DNA of 47,829 bases from Deinococcales bacterium (GTDB taxonomy: Bacteria > Deinococcota > Deinococci > Deinococcales > JAAFIG01): positions 1-47,829 of the forward strand of contig JAAFIG010000036.1 of NCBI GenBank assembly GCA_013298595.1, read 5' to 3'. The notes under the pieces are model-generated. The model was not told the DNA's origin. It saw only the letters and a list, made by a program, of their open reading frames with translations, and made no database searches. Shown piece after piece: positions 24,869-32,126 of the stretch. How positions within the stretch are numbered: position 1 is the first letter of the stretch; each line of letters opens with the position of its first letter. The position numbers were made by a program, and so were the translations under genes.

Positions 24869-25723
24869 ATGATAAAGAAAATTCTGATTGCAAGTATCCT
24901 CGGCTCGAGTTTGTTTGTCCTTGCACAAAGTGTGCCAAAGGCAGTACTGCTCGAGGTTGGTGCTGATACTGCAACAGTTGTTGCCACACTCGAGGGTAAA
25001 AAGTGGCAACCCACAACGGATAGTATGCCTGAAAGTGCCAAACCACTTTTTACACAAAAAAATGCAATAAAATTGTTCACTGATGTTGGACTTGTTGGTA
25101 CAGCCAGTCTCGAGGGGCAATTTGCCGAAGGGCGTTGTGGTTCAGAAGCGAAGATAACCACTAATACAAAACTCTCGAGACAAATTTATGCTTTGGTTGC
25201 ACCGTGGAATATTACACCAAGAAAAGTGCAGCGTTTACCACTGAACAATGCTGCTTATACAAAAGTAATGGCAGCAGAACTTGCAGCTCGAGGCATTAAA
25301 GCGCCCGTTCAGATGACACAGATTCTGAAAGTGGATTTGGATGGGGATAAGTCTGATGAGATTATTTTAGTAGCTCAACGCCCAGCTATGACAGCAAATT
25401 TTGAACTTGTTGACAGTGGGTATGCCTTGAAAGCTCATGATTATGCACTGACGATTGTGCGTAAACTTACGCCAAGTGGTGTAAAAACTTTTGTGCTGCG
25501 GGAAGCGTCCATTAAAACCGATTTTGATTCTAAAAAATATTCCGAAGGTAACGGAGAGCCACCATATCGTTTTGCCCAGTGGGTCAATGGTATTGCCGAT
25601 TTTGATGGAGATGGCAAAATGGAAGTCTTGGTCAATTCGATTCTTTGGGAAGGCTACGGTTTTGAAGTCAACCAATGGAATGGTAAATCCTTTGCGAAAC
25701 TTTTTGAATGGGGCTGCGCTTAA
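24869..25723 (+). CDS. Exported FG-GAP/VCBS-like hypothetical protein
   Basis: 284 residues with a signal peptide (MIKKILIASILGSSLFVLAQ). Two stretches, VDLDGDKSDEIILV (about residue 157) and IADFDGDGKMEVLVN (about 245), have the D-x-D-x-D-G-x-x-E calcium-loop pattern of FG-GAP/VCBS repeats that build beta-propellers. The rest is unfamiliar. Its TAA stop overlaps the ATG of the next gene (TAATG), so the two are translationally coupled and may act together in the envelope. A Ca2+-stabilised binding protein is the likeliest type; no catalytic motif is seen. Confidence 0.75.
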   Translation: MIKKILIASILGSSLFVLAQSVPKAVLLEVGADTATVVATLEGKKWQPTTDSMPESAKPLFTQKNAIKLFTDVGLVGTASLEGQFAEGRCGSEAKITTNTKLSRQIYALVAPWNITPRKVQRLPLNNAAYTKVMAAELAARGIKAPVQMTQILKVDLDGDKSDEIILVAQRPAMTANFELVDSGYALKAHDYALTIVRKLTPSGVKTFVLREASIKTDFDSKKYSEGNGEPPYRFAQWVNGIADFDGDGKMEVLVNSILWEGYGFEVNQWNGKSFAKLFEWGCA

Positions 25724-26430
25724 TGCTGGCTCGAGGTTTAGGTTTGCTTTTCGTTTTCTTTTTGGTGACTGCCAAAGCCCAATCATGGCAACCTAAGTGT
25801 AGCGAAGTGCTCGGTCTCGAGCCAAATGCTTTTATTAGCAAATACCTCGAGCGTAATAGTTACCGTGGCGATTCCAGACCAGTCGCTGAAATAGCAGCCA
25901 TTTGGCAAACTTGTCAGCAAGCAGCGAATAATGCCAAGCTCAAGGGGAATCCTAAACTCCAAGAGCGCATCAAAAATTTACAACAACTCGAGATTACATT
26001 TTTTGCATCTGAATTTACTTTCGCGCTGATTAACGGTGGATTTTCAGGGATTACAGGTGGTGTTGGCTCGGATTTAGCAGATCAGGAAACACGTTTTGCT
26101 ATGTTCCTCGAGCAACACTTAGGCAAAGTCATCGAATTAGCTTTGTCTAAAGCTGGTGCGGTAACGTCTACCAGTATCAAAGACCGTTATCAAAAAGCCA
26201 AAGCAGCCATCGAAAATCGGATACGAAAAAACCAATTAGGAGCGCTAAAAAATGTTGAACCAGCGTATCTCGAAGTATTAAAAACCAGCATGCCAAACTT
26301 TATAACCGATTGGGATACAGCAGCCAAACAGCAACAACAAGCGTACTCGAGTATTTACAAATTGGTTGGTCAACCAGTAGATTCGATTAGCATGGTTATT
26401 CTCGAGTTTCTAGCCAAGGGGTATTATTGA
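25723..26430 (+). CDS. Exported hypothetical protein, 235 aa
   Basis: I do not recognise the family. The start at 25723 (TAATG overlap with the preceding gene) gives a clean signal peptide MLARGLGLLFVFFLVTAKAQS. The mature part is mostly helical, Lys/Gln-rich, with two Cys (CSEVLG and WQTCQQ) that could form a disulfide, and ends near EFLAKGYY. CTCGAG copies at 25817, 25847, 25987, 26107, 26345 and 26401 show it is amelioriated to this genome. The coupling to the FG-GAP-like gene suggests a joint envelope function. Confidence 0.7.
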   Translation: MLARGLGLLFVFFLVTAKAQSWQPKCSEVLGLEPNAFISKYLERNSYRGDSRPVAEIAAIWQTCQQAANNAKLKGNPKLQERIKNLQQLEITFFASEFTFALINGGFSGITGGVGSDLADQETRFAMFLEQHLGKVIELALSKAGAVTSTSIKDRYQKAKAAIENRIRKNQLGALKNVEPAYLEVLKTSMPNFITDWDTAAKQQQQAYSSIYKLVGQPVDSISMVILEFLAKGYY

Positions 26431-26558
26431 GTAAATTAGAAATACTGATGGTTTTAGGTAGACAGACCGCTTTCATGAAGTTGTTTCTAGCGTATTTGAA
26501 ATGATTCTCGTTATAAGGTGGGAACTTTTTTGGTTGATTCTCGTATTATCTAGCTGAG

Positions 26559-27065
26559 ATGACCACACGAAATTATTTTGAGCCAAGTTTGCCTGAAAAT
26601 GTAGAGCAAGTTTTGTACAGAAATGACATGATTTTAGTTACTTCAGAACGAATCGAGGCTCGAAGAAGTACAGCGCGTAGCGCATTTACCGTTACCTACA
26701 ATTTAGAGAAAATATCCAGTGTGCATGTTTCAAATGACGCTGGGGAATCAGGGACAAATTGGTTGGGTTTAATATGTTGTGTGGTGCTGGCTGCTGGTTT
26801 CTTTGTTGCTGGTTTCTTAGGAGTTCAAAAAGGGGTTGGGTCGGCTTGGTTTATGCTTGGTATTGGGGTGCTTTTTTGTATTTTTGCTTTTGGAATTTTG
26901 AGCTTATTGTTTGCAAAAGATGTCCATTATGTTTTTGTCGAAGCTATACCAAATGGACTACACTTATATCCTCATCATTTTATTGTTTACTCGAGTAAAA
27001 ATCTTACAGAAGCAGAAAAAATGATGCAGGATATTGAAGCCTGTTGTATTCGCAAAAGACATTAG
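26559..27065 (+). CDS. DUF6232-like two-helix membrane protein
   Basis: 168 residues: an N-terminal beta-rich segment (LYRNDMILVTSERIEARR ... TVTYNLEKISSVHV), two adjacent membrane helices (about 68-90 and 95-120), and a short C-terminal alpha/beta part. This arrangement resembles DUF6232-type proteins; the assignment is by pattern only. TATTAT lies 9 nt before the ATG and there is no Shine-Dalgarno site. The 128 bp before it hold no other feature. Only one CTCGAG occurs (26990), fewer than in neighbours. Confidence 0.7.
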   Translation: MTTRNYFEPSLPENVEQVLYRNDMILVTSERIEARRSTARSAFTVTYNLEKISSVHVSNDAGESGTNWLGLICCVVLAAGFFVAGFLGVQKGVGSAWFMLGIGVLFCIFAFGILSLLFAKDVHYVFVEAIPNGLHLYPHHFIVYSSKNLTEAEKMMQDIEACCIRKRH

Positions 27066-27075
27066 CCAAATTCTC

Positions 27076-28620
27076 TTATTCGAGAATCTGATACGCCGAA
27101 GTTGTTAGAAAATCTGCGAATGGCTCGCCAGTCGTATCCACTAATAATTTCGCAGCTTCAGCAAAGCGTTTACCCTCGGTTTGGAATTGCTCGAGGTATT
27201 TCTCAATTGTCTCGAGTACCAGCGCTCGAGTGATGATTGTGCCATCCTCGAGTTGGACTTTGTGATGCACCCATTGCCAGAGTTGGGCGCGACTGATTTC
27301 GGCTGTGGCAGCATCTTCCATTAGGTTGTTTATGGGTACTGCACCGCTGCCTCGGAGCCAGCTTTCAATATATTGCAATGCCACAGAGATATTTTGTTGC
27401 ACCCCAGCTAAAGTAACTGGTTCGTTTGGCACGGTCAGTAAATCGGACTCGAGAATGGTTTGCTCTGGGATTTTATGAATTTGATTTGGGGTTGGCATTA
27501 ACCGATTAAAAACCTCGAGTGCCACAGGAACAAGCCCAGGGTGGGCAACCCAAGTACCATCATGACCATCGGATGCTTCGCGTTCTTTATCAAGTCTGAC
27601 TTGTTCAAAGGCTTTGGCATTGGCAATTTCATCGTTTTTGACTGGAATAAAGGCACTCATCCCACCAATGGCTGGGGCTTGACGGCGATGACAGGTTTGA
27701 ATGGCGAGCCTCGAGTAGGAGCGCATCATATGGGTTGCCATTGTTACTTTGGCACGGTCTGGCAGGATGAACTTGGGGTTATGACCAAGTTTTTTGATAA
27801 AACTAAAAATATAGTCCCAACGTCCACAATTTAAACCGCTCGAGTGATGGCGTAATTCATAGAGAATTTCGTGCATTTCAAAGGATGCCAGAATCGTTTC
27901 GATAAGCACTGTGGCACGAATCGTACCTTGTGGAGTGCCAATGTACTCTTGGGCAAAAACAAAAACATCGTTCCACAGCCTAGCCTCGAGATGTGATTCA
28001 AGTTTAGGTAAGTAAAAATACGGAGCTGAACCCCTTGCCATCAGCACTTTGGCATTGTTAAAAAAGTAAATACCAAAATCAAATAACGACCCCGAAATTG
28101 CCGTGCCGTTGTGCAAAGCATGGCGTTCCTCGAGATGCCAACCACGTGGACGAACTTTTAGTGTGGCAACAGTCTCATTGAGTTTATATGTCTTATCGGT
28201 GGTCTCAAGGGTAATGGTTTTGCTGTTGGCTTCAAATAAATTCAGTTGCCCTAGTGTGGTGTTGTGCCACGTTGGACTATTGGCATCTTCAAAATCTGCC
28301 ATAAACACTTTGGCACCACTGTTGAGTGCATTAATTACCATTTTTCGATCCACAGGACCTGTGATTTCAGTGCGGCGATCTTGTAAATCGGCTGGGAGTG
28401 CTGCAACAACCCAATCAGCATGACGAATTTCGGTGGTTTCGGCTAAAAAATGGGGTAACTCACCACGCTTAAAACGTTCTGCTCGAGCCACTCGAGCTGC
28501 AAGTAATTCGTGGCGGCGAGCCGAGAATTTTTGCTCGAGAGCAGTCACAAAAGCTAATGCTTCGCTTGAGAACATTGGCAAGGCAATCTCGGGAACAGCA
28601 GCAATTAATTGTAAAGTCAT
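27076..28620 (-). CDS. aceB: Malate synthase A
   Basis: 514 residues, the usual length of isoform A. It condenses glyoxylate with acetyl-CoA to malate in the glyoxylate shunt. Landmarks are ITGPVDRKMVINALNSGAKVFMADFEDANSPTW (split over the family signature), KVRPRGWHLEERH, IRATVLIETILASFEMHEILYELR with the catalytic Arg and metal-binding Glu, NCGRWDYIFSFIKK with the metal Asp, and DGTWVAHPGLVPVA. The ATG at 28620 has TAGACT at 6 nt and no Shine-Dalgarno site, predicting a leaderless mRNA. Isocitrate lyase is not in the window. Confidence 0.95.
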   Translation of the reverse strand: MTLQLIAAVPEIALPMFSSEALAFVTALEQKFSARRHELLAARVARAERFKRGELPHFLAETTEIRHADWVVAALPADLQDRRTEITGPVDRKMVINALNSGAKVFMADFEDANSPTWHNTTLGQLNLFEANSKTITLETTDKTYKLNETVATLKVRPRGWHLEERHALHNGTAISGSLFDFGIYFFNNAKVLMARGSAPYFYLPKLESHLEARLWNDVFVFAQEYIGTPQGTIRATVLIETILASFEMHEILYELRHHSSGLNCGRWDYIFSFIKKLGHNPKFILPDRAKVTMATHMMRSYSRLAIQTCHRRQAPAIGGMSAFIPVKNDEIANAKAFEQVRLDKEREASDGHDGTWVAHPGLVPVALEVFNRLMPTPNQIHKIPEQTILESDLLTVPNEPVTLAGVQQNISVALQYIESWLRGSGAVPINNLMEDAATAEISRAQLWQWVHHKVQLEDGTIITRALVLETIEKYLEQFQTEGKRFAEAAKLLVDTTGEPFADFLTTSAYQILE

Positions 28621-28626
28621 ACATTC

Positions 28627-28632
28627 AGTCTA
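28627..28632 (-). promoter_or_regulatory. -10 box TAGACT for leaderless malate synthase
   Basis: TAGACT on the minus strand with 6 nt to the ATG at 28620. Confidence 0.6.
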
Positions 28633-28656
28633 CGAGATTTAATTGAGAAGCAATAG

Positions 28657-29241
28657 TTACTTTGCAAAGACCCGAAAACGCATTCGCATTGTCCAAGCAA
28701 ATAAAACATCCTCGAGTTGTGCTCCCGCACCAACATTATGCACAATTAATGGTCTTTGTTTTGTTGCCTCGAGCTGATCGGAGACAACGCCAATATGTAA
28801 TCTGCCACTGGGTAAAGTCCATGTGACTAAATCTCCTGCACGATAATCTAAGCCGTTATTTGAAAGTTTTAAGCCCATACCTTTGCGTTGAAAGAAAACC
28901 TCGAGATTCGCTACGCGGCGATGATCTATGTTGCTGTCGGTGCGGCGTAAACTCCAGAGTTTTGGATAGGCTGCCCAAGCTTTATTCATGTCTTCATGTA
29001 CTTGTTTTTGTAAGTCCATACCAACGCTGCGTAAAGCCCGAATGACCACATCGGTACAGACTCCTCGGTCAAGTGGTACATCGCCCATTGGGTAGGTTAA
29101 ATTGACATAGGCTGGGTCGTAAAGTACGGTAACACCAACTTGGGTTAAAGCAGATTGTGCAACTTTTACAGCTCGAGGTGCAGCCGTGGTTTGGGCAAGT
29201 GCGATTGAAGCCAGCAAAAAAATAATCAAGAATCGTTTCAT
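28657..29241 (-). CDS. Exported DUF1287 protein (NlpC/P60-like fold)
   Basis: 194 residues with a signal peptide (MKRFLIIFLLASIALAQ). The core matches DUF1287: Y..YP.GDVP.DRGVCTDVVIRALR, LQKQVHEDMNKAW, DSNIDHRRVANLEVFF, GDLVTWTLPSGRLHIGVVSD and HNVGAGAQLEDVLFAW. The Cys in GVCTDV and the His in LHIGVV are the likely catalytic pair of this NlpC/P60-related family, so an envelope amidase or peptidase role is possible. It is divergent from the LysR gene at 29288 with 46 bp between them, making it a candidate target of that regulator. Confidence 0.85.
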   Translation of the reverse strand: MKRFLIIFLLASIALAQTTAAPRAVKVAQSALTQVGVTVLYDPAYVNLTYPMGDVPLDRGVCTDVVIRALRSVGMDLQKQVHEDMNKAWAAYPKLWSLRRTDSNIDHRRVANLEVFFQRKGMGLKLSNNGLDYRAGDLVTWTLPSGRLHIGVVSDQLEATKQRPLIVHNVGAGAQLEDVLFAWTMRMRFRVFAK

Positions 29242-29274
29242 GGCAGTTAGTCAAACACATCTTGATGAAAAAGT

Positions 29275-29280
29275 TACAAT
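29275..29280 (+). promoter_or_regulatory. -10 box TACAAT for leaderless lysR gene
   Basis: TACAAT with 7 nt to the ATG at 29288. It supports this start over the in-frame ATG at 29186, which lies inside the divergent DUF1287 gene. Confidence 0.6.
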
Positions 29281-29287
29281 AAACCCT

Positions 29288-30235
29288 ATGACCACAGCTC
29301 GAGCAATATCACCAACAATCAATGCTCGAGTGACATTATCGCAATTGCGGGTTTTTCTGGCTGCGCTTGAACAAGGTAATCTGACAACAGCCGCCGCCGA
29401 ATTGGACATGTCGCAAAGTGCGGTGTCTCATGCACTGGCTGAACTCGAGAAAATCTTGGGTGCAAAATTACTCGAGCGAGGACGTTTTGGAGCCAAAGCA
29501 ACATTATTAGGGTCAAGAATTGCGGTTCAAGCCCGTTTGATGCTCCGAGCTGAAGCTGCCATGTTTGAAGAGGTGCATCTCGAGCATGGCGAATTACAAG
29601 GAATCATTCGGATTGCATCTTTGCGAAGTATTGCCACGCATGTCTTGCCTGATATTATTCAAGCTTTCCAAGTTTTGCATCGCAATGTGCATTTTGAAAT
29701 TCAAAGCGGTGAAGGATTTGCTCATGGTGTCGAAAACGCGGTACGTACAGGTAAAGCCGACCTTGGCATGATGGGTGCGCCCGTTGCTACCGACCTCGAG
29801 TCTTGGGTGTTCGCTCGAGACGAATGGGTGGCAGTATTTCCAGAAGCTGTTGCGCCAACAGCGGCTCAAGCTACGTGGAGCGAAATTCTGGCATTGCCTT
29901 TTTTACTTTGTAACGAAGCGGGCGCACCTACTGTCCGTGAGTATTTTGTAAAGCATCAACAAACACTCGAGAAAGCCGCACAAGTCGAAGATGACAGTGT
30001 GATTCTAAAAATGGTGAAACATGGCTTGGGGGTCAGTATGTTGGCACAACTAGCAACCTTACCGTTACCCCAAGGTGTCAGCATCCGAGCTTTACCGCAA
30101 CCACTCGAGCGCCGTTTAATGGTGGTTGTACAACCCCAAACAACGTCGCCAATCATTCGGGCTTTTCTCGAGTTTGTTCGTTTTGCCACCCTACCAGATT
30201 CGGCTGTTTTTCGAGATGGCATTATTCGGCGTTGA
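29288..30235 (+). CDS. LysR-family transcriptional regulator
   Basis: 315 residues. The N-terminal winged helix (about 17-75: LSQLRVFLAALEQGNLTTAAAELDMSQSAVSHALAELE as the usual LysR HTH run) is followed by the two-lobe effector domain. The start is placed at 29288 by the TACAAT box and by the family's HTH position. LysR proteins often regulate a divergent neighbour, here the DUF1287 gene. The inducer cannot be inferred from the sequence. Confidence 0.92.
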   Translation: MTTARAISPTINARVTLSQLRVFLAALEQGNLTTAAAELDMSQSAVSHALAELEKILGAKLLERGRFGAKATLLGSRIAVQARLMLRAEAAMFEEVHLEHGELQGIIRIASLRSIATHVLPDIIQAFQVLHRNVHFEIQSGEGFAHGVENAVRTGKADLGMMGAPVATDLESWVFARDEWVAVFPEAVAPTAAQATWSEILALPFLLCNEAGAPTVREYFVKHQQTLEKAAQVEDDSVILKMVKHGLGVSMLAQLATLPLPQGVSIRALPQPLERRLMVVVQPQTTSPIIRAFLEFVRFATLPDSAVFRDGIIRR

Positions 30236-30277
30236 AAATTGCAGGCTAGATTGTGGTATTTATCAGTAAGCTCGGCG

Positions 30278-30283
30278 TAGGCT
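30278..30283 (+). promoter_or_regulatory. -10 box TAGGCT for leaderless gene at 30289
   Basis: TAGGCT with 5 nt to the ATG; its last two bases are part of a CTCGAG copy. Confidence 0.5.
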
Positions 30284-30288
30284 CGAGT

Positions 30289-30957
30289 ATGAAACAATTT
30301 CTAGTCGTTTTATTATTTGTTTTAGCTCATGGTGTTGTTGCCCAAACTCTCACTCGAGTTAACGAAGAAGGTGGTTACTGGCGTGCCAGTCCAACACAAA
30401 GTAACGGTGTCTTATTTATTTTTATTCCTGGTGGATTAGTTCCACCCGAAGCCTACGCTTTTATTGCCGAAGGCTTAGCCAAAAAAGGTATTACCACCGT
30501 CATTCCAGAAGAACCGCTCGGCATTGCATTTTTTGATTACACCAAAGGCGAACGAATCAAATTAGCTCTCGAAGCTCGAGGCGAGAAGTTTCGTAAAATT
30601 GTTTATGGCGGGCATTCACTTGGCGGAGCAATGGCAGGTTTACTCACCGCTTTTGGTGCTCGAGTCGATGGATTAATACTGATGGCAGCTTTTCCTGCAG
30701 CGGATTGCAGTGCTAGAAGCATTCCAACACTGTCAATTGCTGCCGAACTAGACGGGCTTGTTTCCGTATCACGCCTTCAAGAAAGCTTAAATGTACTTCC
30801 CAAAGGAGCACAACTCGAGGTTATCTCTGGTGGTGTGCATGCATTCTTTGGGCGGTATGGTGTTCAAGCTCGAGATGGCACACCAACAGTGCCTCGAGAA
30901 GAATTTGAAGCTAAACTGATGGCTATTCTCGAGAAATTCTTTTTGCAATTTGGGTAA
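30289..30957 (+). CDS. Exported alpha/beta hydrolase
   Basis: 222 residues with a signal peptide (MKQFLVVLLFVLAHGVVAQ). The fold and triad are visible: nucleophile Ser in YGGHSLGGAMAG, acid in IAAELDGLVSV and His in SGGVHAFFGRYG. FIPGGLVPPEAYAFIAEGLAKKG forms the oxyanion-hole strand, as in the DLH/alpha-beta hydrolase 5 group. The substrate is unknown; export suggests an envelope or external ester. TAGGCT 5 nt before the ATG and no Shine-Dalgarno site. Confidence 0.85.
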   Translation: MKQFLVVLLFVLAHGVVAQTLTRVNEEGGYWRASPTQSNGVLFIFIPGGLVPPEAYAFIAEGLAKKGITTVIPEEPLGIAFFDYTKGERIKLALEARGEKFRKIVYGGHSLGGAMAGLLTAFGARVDGLILMAAFPAADCSARSIPTLSIAAELDGLVSVSRLQESLNVLPKGAQLEVISGGVHAFFGRYGVQARDGTPTVPREEFEAKLMAILEKFFLQFG

Positions 30958-30970
30958 AGGCAAACTGTAG

Positions 30971-30991
30971 CGGCAAGGTATGCCTTGCCCA
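30971..30991. terminator. Hairpin between convergent hydrolase and idi genes
   Basis: GGCAAGG-TAT-GCCTTGCC lies 15-30 nt after the hydrolase stop, with no T-tract. The TGTAGCGGCAAGG...CTTGCCC wording resembles common intergenic palindromic repeats, so it may be such a unit rather than a terminator. The rest of the gap to 31052 is plain. Confidence 0.4.
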
Positions 30992-31051
30992 ATTAGGAAA
31001 ATACTCCTACGAACTTTACACGAGATTTTCTCAGATCAAGTGCTTTAATGC

Positions 31052-32035
31052 TCACAACCCAAACCTTTGAATCCCTGCCACAAACATCGAAACCCGTAAT
31101 TCATAAATCATTCGCTCGAGAACTTCCATAACAGCTTCTGGGCTTTTGGTGGCTGGCTCGAGGAGCGGCATAGCGGTGGCACAGACAGTGGCACCTTTGC
31201 TTAGGGCTTTAGCGATGTCTAAGCCGCTGCGGATACCACCTGATGCCATCAGAGGCATATTGGGTAGGGTTGTGTGGCATTGCTCGAGGGCTTCGAGGGT
31301 GGGGATGCCAATTTCGCAGATATCAGGGTGTAATAATTTGCCATGATGAGCAAAATCTTCGACTTTTGCCCAGGATGTCCCACCTGCTCCTGCGACATCG
31401 AGCGCAGCAAAGCCAACGTTTTGTACAGCTCGAGCAGTGGCTGCACTTAATCCGTGTCCGACTTCTTTGAGCATGACTGGATAACCAACTTGTGGCACGA
31501 TTTGCTCGAGGCTTGGGATAAGGTTAGCAAAGTCGGTATCACCACCAATTTGTAAAGCTTCTTGGAGCGGGTTGGTGTGAAAGGCAATGGCATCTGCGTT
31601 GATCAGTTCAATAGCGGCTTTAGCTTGGATATGGTTATAGCCTTTTTTAAATTGGGCAACACCAATATTGCCAATAATTAATGTTGTTGGTGCGTATTGC
31701 CGCACTGCAAAACTGGCTCGGGCAGATTCGTTTTCAATCATCACACGTTGCGAACCAAGCATGAGTCCAAGCCCAAGGGTTTCGGCGGCAATGGCAAGAT
31801 TTTTGTTAATTGTGGCAGCTAAATCTGCGCCACCCGTCATTGCACCAATCAAGATAGGGGCTTTGAGGTGTTTACCAAGAAAAGTTGTCTCGAGTTGGAT
31901 ATCTTCAAGATTGATTTCGGGCAAAGCATTGTATGCCCAAGGCATCTTTTCAAAACCAGTGGTTTTGCTGGTGTAATGCACTGGGTACTCGAGACAAACT
32001 TGGATGTGTTTGAGTTTACGGGCTGAGATGGTCAT
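31052..32035 (-). CDS. fni: Type 2 isopentenyl-diphosphate delta-isomerase
   Basis: 327 residues. It interconverts IPP and DMAPP with FMN and NAD(P)H. It has the N-terminal RKLKHIQVCLE, PILIGAMTGGA, LGLGLMLGSQRVMIE, the NADALAIHTNPLQE-like INADAIAFHTNPLQEALQ, LKEVGHGLSAATA, LDVAGAGGTSWAKVE and ASGGIRSGLDIAKAL, all diagnostic of FMN-dependent type 2 enzymes. TAGACT lies 6 nt before the ATG at 32035, with no Shine-Dalgarno site. It probably serves carotenoid, quinone and wall-lipid carrier synthesis. Confidence 0.95.
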   Translation of the reverse strand: MTISARKLKHIQVCLEYPVHYTSKTTGFEKMPWAYNALPEINLEDIQLETTFLGKHLKAPILIGAMTGGADLAATINKNLAIAAETLGLGLMLGSQRVMIENESARASFAVRQYAPTTLIIGNIGVAQFKKGYNHIQAKAAIELINADAIAFHTNPLQEALQIGGDTDFANLIPSLEQIVPQVGYPVMLKEVGHGLSAATARAVQNVGFAALDVAGAGGTSWAKVEDFAHHGKLLHPDICEIGIPTLEALEQCHTTLPNMPLMASGGIRSGLDIAKALSKGATVCATAMPLLEPATKSPEAVMEVLERMIYELRVSMFVAGIQRFGL

Positions 32036-32041
32036 GGGTAT

Positions 32042-32047
32042 AGTCTA
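32042..32047 (-). promoter_or_regulatory. -10 box TAGACT for leaderless idi gene
   Basis: TAGACT on the minus strand with 6 nt to the ATG at 32035. Confidence 0.6.
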
Positions 32048-32113
32048 AAGCTTAGGGCTTGGGAATCCGAGGACTTGTGCTTGAATTACACTCTTTTGCT
32101 GGGTAATAAGTAT

Positions 32114-32119
32114 TACACT
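32114..32119 (+). promoter_or_regulatory. -10 box TACACT for leaderless GGDEF-EAL gene
   Basis: TACACT with 7 nt to the ATG at 32127. Confidence 0.6.
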
Positions 32120-32126
32120 AAGGCAG

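Noticed and set aside
26431-26558. Possible short RNA gene in this gap
   Set aside because: No stable hairpin, promoter-terminator pair or known RNA motif is visible; it looks like ordinary spacer.
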